From Ananas comosus (Eukaryota; Streptophyta; Magnoliopsida; Poales; Bromeliaceae), in assembly GCF_001540865.1 (NCBI RefSeq), contig NC_033627.1, positions 940,432 to 1,004,431 of the forward strand: a stretch of 64,000 bases of DNA, written 5' to 3'. The notes beneath the pieces were generated by a model. That model did no database searches and was not told the origin of the DNA. It saw nothing but the letters and a program-made list of their open reading frames with translations. The position numbers were made by a program, and so were the translations under genes. Shown here one piece after another: positions 37,201-49,559 of this stretch (position 1 is the first letter of the stretch; each line of letters opens with the position of its first letter).

Positions 37201-38047
37201 CTGCTTTAATATTTCACTCCCTCTGTCATGCTTGCTTCACATTGATGTACATTTTGTGATGTTACATGTACCCATTTTCAGCGGGATGCAGATATATTAT
37301 ATCTCAAGCGTCAGTGATGATGGAACTGATACTGATTGTGAAAACTTAGGGTTTGAAAAGCTTGCCGAATATAACCCATCTCAGAGACGCTGGAAGTATC
37401 TGACTTCTCTCACTGAAGGTGCCACCCCCCAAGAAGACGTGATCAGTGATGAAGATGAGTTGCTTGAAGATGACTATTATCCGGGCTTGCCTTTTGCTGC
37501 GTTATTCTCTTGCTGCAAGGTTTCACATGTTTTATTCATTACTCCAAAGTACTTCCGCTTTGTTCTCCTTACAGTTCTTATTTGGTTCTTACTTCCAACC
37601 TGTTGATTAGGCAAAAGGTTTGAGAGTTACTTGTTTACTTTGCTACTGCTCGGAGGGGGATAATATAACAGATTCCTTCCAGCTGGCTGCAGCAGCTTGC
37701 AAGCTTCTCGGTCTGAACCCGGACAAATTTCGTGGTAAATTTGGTAAAAAGCTTTATAATTCTAGTTTCCTCTTCTTTATTCCTGGACTGGACATGCCGC
37801 AAAATCAAGCTCTTTTTTACCACTCAAGTCTATAGAAAATGTCATATTATCTGGTTTCTAAGTTATACCTCTGTACTTATTCCAGTCTTTGTATGGTTTC
37901 AGAGGTTATAATTTGGTAGTTCTGTTTCATTTCATTCTTATGGTCTTCTTTGCTCGGATTTATTCAGGTAATGAAGAGGGTGGATGGATTACTCCTCTAT
38001 CATGGACAACAGTTTATGGGCCACCACCTGATATGTCGCTTTTCTAG
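34260..38047 (+). CDS. Proteasome assembly chaperone 2 (PAC2)
   Basis: PAC2 pairs with PAC1 to assemble the alpha ring of the 20S proteasome. Seven exons join in phase: 34260-34322, 34437-34602, 35441-35499, 37055-37173, 37282-37519, 37611-37734 and 37968-38047. The product is 282 residues. Family landmarks are GLSIGNVGQLAVDLL near the N-terminus, LPCVGNDAYGPV, LIQQRSPVIKG, HVIVLSSLDSGR, DDYYPGLPFAALF, GLRVTCLLCYCSEGDN and the C-terminal YGPPPDMSLF. The last of these ends in a hydrophobic-aromatic residue as PAC2 tails do. Length fits the family. A telo-box pair lies in intron 1, and a MITE in intron 3. Confidence 0.95.
34335..34369. promoter_or_regulatory. Inverted telo-box pair in PAC2 intron 1
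   Basis: AAAACCCTAG and CTAGGGTTTT face each other 15 bases apart just inside intron 1. Telo-boxes are common near the 5' ends of plant translation and proteostasis genes. Confidence 0.6.
35564..35785. mobile_element. MITE, copy B, in PAC2 intron 3
   Basis: Inverted ends of about 60 bases: CTTTTAAAAGTTCCAAG and TTGGTGCTTGTAAGTTTT on the left, with matching ACTTTTAAAAGCACCAAG and TTGGTGCTTGTAAGTTTT read from the right. Related to 33749-33966. Confidence 0.78.
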
Positions 38048-40984
38048 TCTGAACTGATCCGTGATACCATATGATCTACTTTCTAGCGGACAAGAATCCA
38101 ATAATTGGTAGGAACTAATTTTCTCATTAATTAAGTGTGCTATCTTAGTTTTTGTATTTGTTCTAGAAGTACCGAAAGAAGGGAATATTTTACACAGAAG
38201 CAGCTCAAGAGAACACCTTTTTTCCTTTTGGCTAATAATTTTTTATATTGTTAAATGTTGATTGGAGCACCATTTGGAGTTTATAATGATAGTTATTTTC
38301 ATTGCTCAGGTACAGCAAATTCTGAAAAAAGTTATAAGAGACAGAGAATGATGCAAACATAGTGGTGGGTTCCAATAAGGAAGTTGGAACTACTTCCACT
38401 TCATAGTGATGTCCCCATACTCATCCTCTCTCCACTAATGGCGAAGGTGTGGACCCTCTCCGTGTCATGCGTTCTTGAAAGTTTGTGTGAAATGACCCAC
38501 TAGCAAGTAATTATAATTTCCTTTGAAGTTAAGACATTTCCATTTAGCCCGTCCGTTCAAACATTTTGAAGTTTTTTGAGATTCAGGGTTGGACAAAGTT
38601 ACCAGTAACACCGGAATTGGCTTGATTTGTTGCTCGTAGAGTATATTTGGGTATATATGTCCACTGTATCCTCCACCTTTTAGAGTCTTTTCTGTTTGGT
38701 CCAGAGCCTATTACTGGGCGATTGCATGAGGATTTTTTTCCATTTCAAAGTTGTCCAGAGAGAGCAAGTGTTGCAATAGAGGCCAAAGTCTGAAAGGTTA
38801 AGAGCTAACTTGAAACTTGGACGGAGGTTTGAGGATCTCCGATGTAATTTTTCCTAACATACTTTGCGGTTAGTTGTTTGCCGAGCTACCTTAGAGGGCT
38901 AGTGATGGGAAGTGCTCATCATTTAGGGCTAGTGTGAATTCCTCAAGGGTGATTTCTTAAACAACACGGTTCTTTCTTGTTATTTGATGAAGACGTGTTG
39001 AAGGTTAGTCAATACGGAGATCCTTTTTCAGAAATTGCCGAGTTTAGTTTGGAGGATAGTGAACAAGCTGAGTGGTAATGGTGATAACACAGCTTGAAGA
39101 GAAAGAGACCTTTGGAGGGTTTTTAATACAGGTTACTCAAATAGGGCTCCACGTTATGGAATGAAGATTAGAATAGAAGATCATTGTCACTATTATCATT
39201 TAGTCAACTGCTAATTTTGCAGGTTACCTGTACCTATCCGTTGTAGGCCCTCGCTTAGGAAGCTAGTGCAATTATATAAGCAATCGTGATAGGAACAGCT
39301 TGTTTATGATGTTGGCAATTATTTGTAATATATCATGGTATAAGAATTCCATTAAAGGTGGTAGTAAATAGGCTTGTAGATGAAGCAAAATAGCAACCAT
39401 CTTATGTCTACGACGTTAATTAGTTGTAGCCTTCAACATTAGTGAATAAACTTATCTACGAGAACACTTGCTGGACATGGTTTCCAGCTGATTCATCTAG
39501 TTGAGACCCGGTAACCTAAAACTAGGTAATGGTGCTATTCGTGGAATAAAAAGGGCTGAAATCTTGAGTGAACAAAAATCTAACTGCTCTTTGAGTAACA
39601 ATGCTTTCTCTATAAATATCAGTTTCCTTTCAAATATGGGTAAAAGTTAATGTTGGTACTACGCGGAGAGAAGGAAATGATGAATTTCCAGTAGTGGAAA
39701 CTTAAGAAAAGGCTAGTACGAATCTCTCTATTGATCTTGTTACGATTTGGCTTTTGATTGATTTTGGATCCGCACTCGGCGGCCTGCATCATGTTTCGTT
39801 TTAAACTCTAGAACCAAAATTTGAATAGATTGCAAGTCGAGTATAGATTTTTTTTTTTTTTTTAAAGGCACTCAAAATATAATCTAAACTTATTAACATG
39901 AATCAAATTCCAATCCCCATCGATACCCAAGTTCTAACGAGGCTAAGGTTGAGGTTCTTGTACAAAACCAAAATAGCAATTTTAGGGCACGCTTACAACA
40001 CAAATTAAACCAGGGGGCACATTTTTGTAGGTGTGCTGCATCGGGAGATAATCTTTTTTAACATATAAATGAGAATAGTTAGCAAAGCATTTTATGATTG
40101 GCAATTGGAGTTTTAAGTTTAAGATCTAATTGCTTCATGCACGAAAAATAAAAAAAATACACGAAAAATAAAAAAAAAAAATAAAAGAAGCAAGATTTTC
40201 TTTAACATCTTTTCAAGCTCTGTGAGATTGGATATGTGCCAATCTCATTGTTAGGGATAATTGTTACAAGAGACTTTTCCGTACACGATAACCCCTTTTT
40301 TTTTTTTTGAAGTTTACTCTTTCGCCCTCAAGGGGACAACGGTGACCAACAAACGCTGAAAGTTCCTAGTTTGGTTTAGGACTTTTTTCTGTTCAAAAAA
40401 TAAGAGTTTTTTCTTTGTTCTTTTTTCCCCTAAGATAAGGAAATTGGATCTTTGTTGTTCGTACAATTATACTGGTGGTCTACGTTTTGTGTTAGAAAAT
40501 AACACATATAATCAACTAAATGTGCTAAAGAACCCACAGGGCTAGGACGAAGAAAGATACGCTGTTGCTTCAAAATTCAATGGTTTTGACCGAGGAGAGA
40601 TTGGACATTCAATTAGACATGCAGGCTTAAACAGAGGGAGATATAGAAATTATTAAATTTGGTTAGTTATCATCTCTCTCTCTCTCTGTAAGGCAGTGAG
40701 TGGGCTGAGAATTCCGATTCCAAGGATTGTTTGATAATATTTTATCTGAGAACTTCATTTCTAGATGTTATTCCGTTGTGTTTAGTTGGGAACGGTGAAA
40801 TTAGTTAGGGTAGGAGTCTGTGGATATTGAAATTCCATTATTCCATTATTCCTTATGGAATTACTATCTTCGAAATGGATAGTTTATTACTGAGGAACTT
40901 GTTCAAACATCAAAACATTGAAAACAAATATATAGGATCCGCTTTCAATATTCGGCATCCTTAAATCATGAACTTATTAGTTGT
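38048..40984. other. 3' flank of PAC2 and intergenic
   Basis: No supported gene. A short tandem ACGAAAAATAAAAAAA occurs near 40141-40180, and a (CT)n run near 40674-40688. Confidence 0.55.
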
Positions 40985-41313
40985 TATCATATATTTTTTG
41001 AGAGAAAACTAGTATATTATTCGTTTCACTTAAATCTTTTAAAAAATAAATTTAGCTGGGAATACAAACCAATTAGGTTTCAAATTTGAGACTTTGTGTA
41101 TCAACTATTAAATCCTTTGACTGACCATCTCTAGCACAACTGGCAAAGAACTTGGCAGTTGGTACCCGAGATTTTAAGTTAAAATTCAAGTTGATTCACA
41201 TTTCTAACTAAGTTTATTTTTAAATTAAATAAACGAAGCGAGTAATATGCTACCTATCTCTCTAAAAAAAAAAACTATTAAATCCTTTGTCTCTTGCATT
41301 AGGATGGTTGGTC
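40985..41313 (-). mobile_element. Older SINE, split by a younger SINE
   Basis: On the minus strand the SINE reads from its tail (TTTTTTGAGAG, ATTATTCGTTTCACTTAAA, AATAAATTTAGCTGGGAA) to AATCCTTTG at 41119. It resumes after the inserted SINE as TCTCTTGCATTAGGATGG (about 41290-41313), which aligns to the box A end of the family. Confidence 0.75.
41120..41273 (+). mobile_element. Younger SINE nested in older SINE
   Basis: CTAGCACAACTGGCAAAG, CTAAGTTTATTTTTAAATTA and GAAGCGAGTAATATGCTACC plus an A-run. The perfect 16-bp target duplication ACTATTAAATCCTTTG (41104-41119 and 41274-41289) is made of the older SINE's own sequence. Confidence 0.88.
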
Positions 41314-41516
41314 ACGTGTAGTTGTTATTGGTTTGTTTTTTTGTGGTTGTACAAATCAGGGTTTAATAGCCTTGGATCAGAATCCATGAAGTCTAAAATA
41401 CGAGATTTAAGTAATCTGGATTTGATATACTTGGATTTAATCAAACTCAACTCTAAGTATCAGATCAAGTTCGCACAAATAAATTTTATAACTAATAAAT
41501 TTGGATCAATCAAGAT

Positions 41517-42342
41517 TAAGCAACCTATGGCGGCATCATGTTTACAGAACAGGGACAAATAAAATTGATCAGCAACAGATACGTTGGGTACGTCAGCGTT
41601 CTAATTCATTACATTCTAAGAACTCACATTGATTAGATAACGCAGTGAGCAAGAAACAGTAGCGTCCCATTAAGCTCCCCTCCTATAATTTTTTCCTGGA
41701 AATTATTTCTAGCTAGTAACGGGATAGCGTGGACGGTGGAACTGTTTTTAAGCAGTGCAGGTTGCGGAAAAGAAAAGAAACGTTAAGTAATGAATATCTA
41801 TTAAGTAATCTTTCCATATTATTTACTTAGTCTACCTTGTCCATTCTTTTATCAGGGAATTTATCTATGTATTGGATATTTTTTAAGGTCAAATCATGCC
41901 ACGTATTATTACATTAATTGTAAATAAAAATGAATAATAATTCCAATCAGTGCATCTAATTAAACTATTATTATCCTTCTGAGGTACCACCAAGATATTA
42001 ACGTCGTATTAATAAGGGACAAGGTAGACTAAGTAAATAATATGGAAAGATTACTTAATAGATATTCATTACTTAACGTTTCTTTTCTTTTCCGCAACCT
42101 GCACTGCTTAAAAACAGTTCCACCGTCCACGCTATCCCGTTACTAGCTAGAAATAATTTCCAGGAAAAAATTATAGGAGGGGAGCTTAATGGGACGCTAC
42201 TGTTTCTTGCTCACTGCGTTATCTAATCAATGTGAGTTCTTAGAATGTAATGAATTAGAACGCTGACGTACCCAACGTATCTGTTGCTGATCAATTTTAT
42301 TTGTCCCTGTTCTGTAAACATGATGCCGCCATAGGTTGCTTA
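41517..42342. repeat. 326-bp perfect inverted repeat ending at N
   Basis: Positions 41517-41842 and 42017-42342 are reverse complements without a mismatch that I can see, separated by a 174-bp spacer. The right arm stops exactly at the N (42343), followed by a C-run. I see no transposon ends. An assembly fold-back at a contig end is the simplest reading; a very recent inverted duplication is possible. Confidence 0.9.
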
Positions 42343-42440
42343 NCCCCCCCCACGATCCCCAGCCTCCTCTAATTATCTAATCCAGTTTATTCCCAAGTTA
42401 GTTAATCTTATTCTCAACTTGCTATCACCGAAGAAAAGAA

Positions 42441-45400
42441 ATGCTTCTTGGAATCCTCCTCTGTATAGCTTTCTCTCACCTTATTCTTCCTCGTGCGGGC
42501 GCCGCCGCCGCCGCCGCCGCCAATTGCAGGCGCACCTGCGGCTCCTCCACCGTCCCCTATCCGTTCGGCTTCTCCGCGGGATGCGGCATCCGCCTAACCT
42601 GCAACTCCACCAATTCTATCCTGGTGGCCGAGACTTATCCCGTCTGGAACATCACCCCGGATAGCCTGCTCCTGGACGTGGCCCCCTCGTGCGACCGCCC
42701 CGTCCGCGCCGCCATCGGAGTCCTCTTCGGGCCCAACTACGCCATGACGTGGAGGAACGGGCTGTTCCTGCGCAACTGCACCGCGACGGCCGCGGCGTCG
42801 CGGTGCCTCCTCCCGACCTCGCTGGCGACGCAGATATCCCAGCGGAAGGACCTCGCGAGCTGCGGCGAGAAGGGGGACAACATCACCTGCTACTCCAGCG
42901 GCCGCACCGACGGGTTCTTGTCCCCCGGTAACGCCACCGCCAGCGGCTGCGGCTACGTGTTCACGTCGGTGCTGTACTCGCCGGGCGGCGGGGACGAGGG
43001 GGCGCAGATGCCCGCGATCGTGTTCGGCGCCGCCGAGCTCGGGTGGTGGCTCAATGGCCCCTGCCGCTGCTCCGCCAACGCCACGTGCGCGCCCGTGGCG
43101 GTCCCGGGCAATGCCACGGGGTTCAGATGCAGCTGCGACGCAGGGTTCGTCGGCGACGGGTTCGCCGACGGCGACGGTTGCGTCAGAGGTGAGTCAGTCA
43201 TGAGCCTCCTCCTTTGCGGCTGGCTTAGTAACCAACCGCTTAATTTTGAAACTGAAGTAGGAGTAAGCAAAGATTATACAATTAAAATGATTTCAAAATT
43301 CACGTACAAAATGATGGATCTAACATATTTATTGTGTTTTTTTTTTAGAAAAAAAAAAAAAGAAGAACTGCTCCATCTTTTTAGTATTATATTATGTTTT
43401 AGGGCCAAATAATTGACCCGAATTTTGGGGCCCGTTTCTGTGGTTGGGGTGAGAGGCCAATGATTCTTTGCCCCCGTCCGTACCAAATCAAGCTTTGGCG
43501 CCATATCAATTAACTTTGTTGACTATTGTTAATTTCCTCACCATTTGCACTTAAAATTTGTGATAACATATAGTGGTGTTATCAGAATTTGACGTTACTA
43601 ATGGCAAAACAGATTCATAACCCAGTCGATACTTAAATAATAACTTGAACCTGCTTTTACCAGTAGTGTTATGTTATAAGATCATATGTTGAAATGTACC
43701 TTTTCGATTAACCTGTTACTAGGTGTTACAAATCGAATGCGATGTAGGTGATGATATAAATTCTACGCCATGTGGGTGTTATAGTTAAGACATTTAAGGG
43801 ATGGGATTACTCGCTGAGATACAAATTCTGATGATAGCTGAGTCAACTGCCATCGACCAACCACATGTATTTATGGCATGGGGACGTTCATCCTACGCCC
43901 CCCCCAAAATTCATCTTGGCTAATGAACTTTGAATCGGTGTTTCTTTTCTTTTCTCATAGAGGGGAGATTGAGTTGTTTCTAATGATAAAGACGTAGAGG
44001 GGTATGTCGTATGCGTAAACATTTGCAGCTTTACGTTCATAATTTCAGAACAATTAAGTTCCGACAGGTATAATAAATGTATATGCGACTTTATCAGTAC
44101 TGAAACAGTATAATGTCGTCATATATACATAGGAATTCAACAGAGTACTACTGTTTTTCTTTTTTAGTCATTTAGTTTCTATTAGTTTTAATGCTGCAGC
44201 GGCTGGGAGATGCGGTGCTTCAAACAGGAAGAAATTCGGCGATTGCGGTGGCCGTGCGAAGGTTGGCCTTCTCATTGGAGGTACTCAATTCTTCCTCGCT
44301 CCAATTTAATGCTACTGAATAGTAAAAGAGCGAACACCTACATGCGCCCAAACACACGTCCGTAGGTACCAAAGATGCAGGATTTACCGTATATTAAGGA
44401 TTTTGGGTCTGTTTTATTCTGCTTTTCACTGGTTAAAATATTTAGCAAAGAAGAAGTAAAAAAAAAAAAAATCATGGCATGTACAATATGTGATTCAGCA
44501 GAATCTGACATGAAAGCCACTTGTTGGGAAACAGCTGGGCCGAGAAAGCCCAACGTAATATTCTGGCCCAGTTGTGAGATGGGCGTCTGTTGTATGCAAC
44601 GCGATGGATTGATTTTTTTTTTTGAGAGATAGATAGCACGCTACTCGCTCGCTTCGTTTATTTTATTTAAAAATAAACTTTGCTAAAAATATGAATCAGT
44701 TAGGATTCGAATTTAGATCTCGGATACCAATCACCAAGCCCTTTGCCACTTGTGCTAGGGACGGTCGTCATGGATTGGCTTTTTTAACTATAGTTTTGTT
44801 GCATGGCTGCTTGTCGTATGGTGTGAAGCAGGGATCGTAGCCGGAGCTTCTCTGCTGCTGGGCCTGCTTCTTCTGCTGTGCAGCGCCGCTCGCCGGCGCA
44901 AATGGGCGGCCTCCTCGGAGCAGACGAAGCACCTGCTGCGCCTGTCGGAGGCGGCGTCGTGCCCCGTCCCGGTCTACTCGTACAAGGACATGGAGCGCGC
45001 CACCAACGCCTTCTCCGACGCCTACAAGCTGGGCACGGGCGCCTACGCCACCGTGTACGTGGGCAAGCTCCCCGAGGGGCTCGTGGCCGTGAAGCGCATC
45101 CGCTGCGGCGACCCCAGCTCCCGGTCCTCCTCCGCCATGAACGAGATCCGGCTCATCTCCTGCGTGCGCCACCCGAACCTCGTGCGCCTGCTCGGCTGCT
45201 GCGTCGACCGCGGGGAGCAGATCCTCGTCTACGAGTTCGTCCCGAACGGCACCCTCGCGCAGCACCTGCGCCGCGGCGGCGGCGTAGGGGGAGGGCTCCC
45301 CTGGCGGGCGCGCCTGGGCATCGCCGCGGAGGCGGCGCGCGCGGTGGCGTACCTGCACACGGCGCTGCAGCCGCCCATCTACCACCGCGACATCAAGTCG

Positions 45401-46093
45401 ACGAACATCCTGCTGGACCGCGAGCTGCGGCCGAAGATCGCGGACTTCGGGCTGTCGCGGGCGGGCGTGGCGGCGGAGTCGTCGCACGTGTCGACGGCGC
45501 CGCAGGGGACGCCGGGGTACCTGGACCCGCAGTACCACCAGGACTTCCACCTCACGGACAAGAGCGACGTGTACAGCTTCGGGGTGGTGCTGGTCGAGAT
45601 GCTGACGGCCTTGAAGGTGGTCGACTTCGAGAGGCCGCCCACCGAGGTCAACCTGCCGCCTCCGCCGGCCGACGCCGACGCCGCCGACGAGGGGGAGGGA
45701 GAGGGGGAGTGGGTCATGGACTCCGTACGCAGGGTGGCGGAGCTGGCGTTCCGGTGTCTCGCTTTTCACAAGGACGTGAGGCCCTGCATGACGGAGGTGG
45801 CCGAGGAGCTGGAGCGGATCAGGCTTAGCGCGCCCCCGCCCCCGCCCCCGCCCGCGCCCGCATCGGAGGAGGAGGAGGAAGAAGAGGATGTTGTAGAGGT
45901 GTTGGGCTCGGGCTCGGAAGCGGTTGAGAAGTTGGAGGGGAAGAGGAGGAGGAGGAGGAGGAGGAGCCGGGGTGTGAGATTGGAGGAGAAGGCGAGAGTG
46001 GATTCGCCGGTTTCGGTGCAGGAGGTGTTGTGGGTCAGCGAGCACAGCTCCTCTCCCTCCACCAATGGATCCATGCCGCGTTTCGTGCTGTGA
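42441..46093 (+). CDS. Wall-associated receptor kinase-like (WAKL14 type)
   Basis: Three exons join in phase: 42441-43188, 44200-44280 and 44832-46093. The product is 696 residues. A signal peptide (about 1-26, with an Ala run) is followed by a Cys-rich wall-binding region (CRRTCGSSTVPYPFGF), several N-glycosylation sites and an EGF-like C-x-C-D-x-G-F-x-G-D-G segment before residue 249. A membrane helix (about 279-296) leads into a Ser/Thr kinase. The kinase has glycine loop GTGAYATVY (344-352), Lys 364 in VAVKRI, HRDIKSTN with Asp 463, DFG at 481-483 and GTPGYLDPQY, so it looks catalytically competent. The tail carries Pro, Glu and Arg runs (low complexity). Such kinases sense cell-wall pectin or its fragments. 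An antisense SINE sits in intron 2. The promoter is lost at the N at 42343. Confidence 0.93.
44612..44769 (-). mobile_element. SINE in WAKL intron 2
   Basis: Reverse-strand SINE running from its T-run tail (TTTGAGAGATAGATAGCACG) to the box A end (CACTTGTGCTAGGGACGG). The flanking repeat ATGGATTG is at 44604-44611 and 44770-44777. Confidence 0.85.
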
Positions 46094-46357
46094 AAAGACA
46101 AAAAAAAAAAAAATTATAATCTCTCAACACTACCCCTGCGGTCGGTCGCAATTCTCTATTTTCGAATATGCAAAGTTGATATATTATGGCTCCATTTTCT
46201 GTTTTTTCGTTTTTTTAATGATTTTGAGCGATCAAAAACGGGGAAGTTGCCGAGTATCTATTTGACCGTGTTGCAAGCGATTTTATTTCTTTCTTTCTAA
46301 TTTTTAAGTGTCGGATGTAGCATCTAAAATATTATAACCTACACTAACATTTCTTTC

Positions 46358-46570
46358 TTATCGTCTTGATTTTAAATGATTTTGAGTGAGAAGTGCAAGC
46401 ATTAATTTTTTATAGTTTTTTATTTTAAGTTTTATTTGTCTTTTTTTGTTTTGGTTGTCTTCTATATTTTTCGAAGCCACGTTGCCTCAAGCCCTGTAGC
46501 TAAATTTATCTGTTAAATGAATAAAGCGGGTAACGTACTACCTTTTTCTCTCAAGAAAAAAAAAAAAAAA
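46358..46570 (+). mobile_element. Truncated LINE 3' UTR copy
   Basis: GAAGCCACGTTGCC ... TGCTAAATT-like sequence, AATGAATAAAGCGGGTAACG and TCTCTC-A-run follow the order of the 3' UTR of the LINE at 17.8 kb. Flanking AACATTTCTTT occurs at about 46346 and 46570. Confidence 0.6.
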
Positions 46571-46745
46571 ACATTTCTTTACAAGAAAATTGAGAAAGGC
46601 GCAAAGAGTATATAGTACATAATCTTTTACTTAAATCAAATAATCCCTGAATGCCAGTTACTGAAGTATATTAAGCTTTCCAGCTTTATTTATTGTCCTT
46701 CTAATCTTTTGGAATAAGTCATTGAATTTTTACTTGAATATCAGT

Positions 46746-46782
<37 letters not shown>
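46746..46782. repeat. (GA)n microsatellite
   Basis: About 18 uninterrupted GA units between the WAKL and HCF164 genes; the surrounding 46.6-47.4 kb holds no supported gene. Confidence 0.95.
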
Positions 46783-46785
<3 letters not shown>

Positions 46786-47401
46786 AACAAGCTAACATAA
46801 AACTTACAAATATACAAACATTCCGGGTTCTAAAGAATATCTCTAGGTGGATTTCTACAAAATCAATCGATCTAATCCACAATGAGATTTTTTTTTTTCT
46901 TCACGTAGAACGAACAGCAAATCAGGAGGAGCCCGGAGCGAGCCTGAAAAGATTATCAGCATGTCAGCGCTCAAAAGGAAACTGAAGTCAATTATATCCA
47001 CAAATTGTAATAAAAGTAGGAGAAAACAAAGAATAAGTAAGATTGTTCTTGTTCCTAAATCTATTATAATACTTTGTCGGTAGTTTCTTTCCTTTGCAGC
47101 CAAAAGTTTCCTTTGAAACTAATGAAAATTGTGCAATAGCTTGAAAGGTCTGCATTTAGAGTTGATTAACTAAATGCAATACCTTTCGTTAAAAACCATG
47201 TAATGTCTGAAAGAGTATATAATCAGCACCTTTTGTTGATGTCCCAGCCATGCCAAACAGGATCTGAGAAAGTATTCTTCTAAGTTCTAGCCTACATAAT
47301 CTATAATAAAAGAAGGGGGGGCGGGGGGGAGGGGGGAGTCAAGAACCTACTTGTGTAATATGACAGCGACCGGTTGTCGCCAATGCTTATATGGAGCAAC
47401 T

Positions 47402-49408
47402 TCAACCATGGCTTCGAGGATCAACAACTTGATGGACCTTTCGGGCCTCAGCACTGGAGTACTGACCCACGACACGGGAGTGGGGAATTGTAGGCTCCCC
47501 ATTAGCGAGGGCAGCAACATTCTCAAGAAAATATTGCTTAGGGAGCCTGCCAACAACATTTCCCTCTTCGTTTCCATCCTTGTCCAAGAAGGCAAAATGG
47601 GGAATCCCTTCCACTCCAAACTCGTCGAGCTCTTGTTCCCACTTTGTGTTATCGACGTTCAGCATAACAAAATTGACACGATCCCTGGAATGGAAGATGC
47701 ACTGTAAGAAAAGTAGAATCTGAAACAAGCATCTAACAATTTAAAAAGCACCATGAATATATCTACCATTATTGTCGAAGAACTCTTTTCTAAACTAAAA
47801 CAATTGAGGTGATATTTCCAGACAAACTATTAGATCGTATTAAGATTAGTCTTTTAGCTGTTGCAGCAGCTGTGAACGTAATTCACTTTTCACTTTAAAC
47901 TTTAAAGAGAACAAAGCAGGCTGTGTCATCAAAGACATGCTGCTGATGCAAAGATGGAATTTCAAGTTCTTGTGTAAGATGCATATATTATGAGATGTAT
48001 CTTATCAAAGAATACAATATTAAGTCATGCTTGTCACATGGTATTTGCAATAGAAAACATTGAATACGAAAGTGTTTACTTGTACTGCTGCTTGATTTTA
48101 TAGATGTCCGGAGCCAATTCTCGACAGACTTCACACCAATCAGCATAAAACTCGACAACAGTAGGCATTCCATTTGATAGAGCCTGCAGATCACCGATGC
48201 CAATCAGGAGACGACGAAAAAAGCAGAAACGAACAGTCCTAGAAATGTGCTATTAGAATGGCGACCTGTAGCACCCGGACTACGGTTAGCAAGAGTGAAC
48301 CAACCAAACAGAGTTCAAAGTAAGCAGTTCAAAAAGCGTTTCTTTTGCCTCGCTGTGGAATGGCTTCTATACTCGGGGAATAGCTGAATGAGCTTCTGTT
48401 TCTAAAACCAAATACCCAATTTTGAAGCTTTTGCTATTAACACAGCCGAAGCAGCTGGAGAGATTTCAATGAAAAAGCTGTTAGCAGTTTTTAGTAGGTT
48501 CTTAAACAGAGCTCCAGCCATACAGCACTATTGAAACAAGGATTATCCATCATCCAGAAGACCAAAGAAGGATATACCCTCTAGGGGGGGGAAAAGAAGA
48601 AGCTTACGCCTAATATTTTGGCAGTCGAAAGCTCCAGATCCACATTTTATCTCTGCATTAACTTTGTACCACAACTTATCCCCTGCTGAGAAATTCTCAT
48701 GGGGGGTAGATTTAAGAACAATGCCAGATAGAAAGATAGGAGACAGAGAAAGCACACGATATCATGTTGTGCACCTAAATTCTGGCTTAGCTGTGGATAA
48801 GAAGAAGGCTCGAGTGATGAATTCAGTATTCAACAGTTTAATCTTGATGACTAGAAGCCCTCACATCAGAATCTGGCGACAAGAAGAGTGGAGCACAAAT
48901 GATAAGGAAATGTAACCGACCTCTTCGTACGGTACAGCACTAGCAGCTAGATCTTTCAACGAAACACCGAATTCAAGTCTTGTGGACAAGAAGAGCCCAA
49001 CTGCGGCAGTAGTCGAAGCCAGCGCAATCCTTCTGTTAACATCTTTATTCGGGAATTCTACGAATCCGGCATTCTGGGAAACACTACTAGCTGGCTGACT
49101 ACTGTCATCGACCGATTTACTCTCGACAATTTGTTCGTCCTGACAAAACGAAACTACTCAAACGAATCATGTCATGTCGCAAACCAAAGGTTCATATACA
49201 GAATTTATTTATTTATTTATTTTTTAAGATCAATCCAGATGGGCATGAGGAGAGGTTTAGCACTGACCGTGGGAGGAGGAGGAGAGGGTTCGATTTGGGG
49301 ATCGGCGGGTTCGGATTTGGCCCCGTGGCGGAGAGTTGGGAGGCGGGGTGTGGATCGAGGGCGGAGGCCCGGGAGAAGGCCGAGAGGGCCCGAAGCCACG
49401 CGCGCCAT
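47402..49408 (-). CDS. HCF164: Thioredoxin-like protein HCF164, chloroplast
   Basis: HCF164 is a thylakoid-membrane thioredoxin-like protein whose lumenal domain supplies reducing power, needed for cytochrome b6f assembly. Four exons join in phase: 49268-49408, 48921-49139, 48080-48183 and 47402-47684, giving 248 residues. An Arg/Pro/Ser-rich transit peptide precedes a membrane helix (about [19 protein letters not shown]). The thioredoxin domain follows, with active site WCEVC (Cys 137 and 140), then [20 protein letters not shown] and [11 protein letters not shown] with the cis-Pro. The end [12 protein letters not shown] matches the family. An upstream in-frame ATG at 49465 would add 19 residues to the transit peptide; I chose 49408 because it gives a typical chloroplast start, but either is possible. 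Confidence 0.94.
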
Positions 49409-49559
49409 GGGTCTCGCTTGCACGGAGGAAGGAGAAGATCCTCGACGATAACAACCCGAAGCCACTCGATCCTTCGCCGTATTCGTGCGCGCGATCTCCT
49501 GCCGTGCGTCGTCTTTGAGATTCGTGAGAAGGTAAGGATTGTGTCAAGGAATTAAATGA

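Noticed and set aside
44768..46045. 425-residue frame opposite the WAKL kinase
   Set aside because: GC-rich antisense shadow of the kinase exon, with no family motif.
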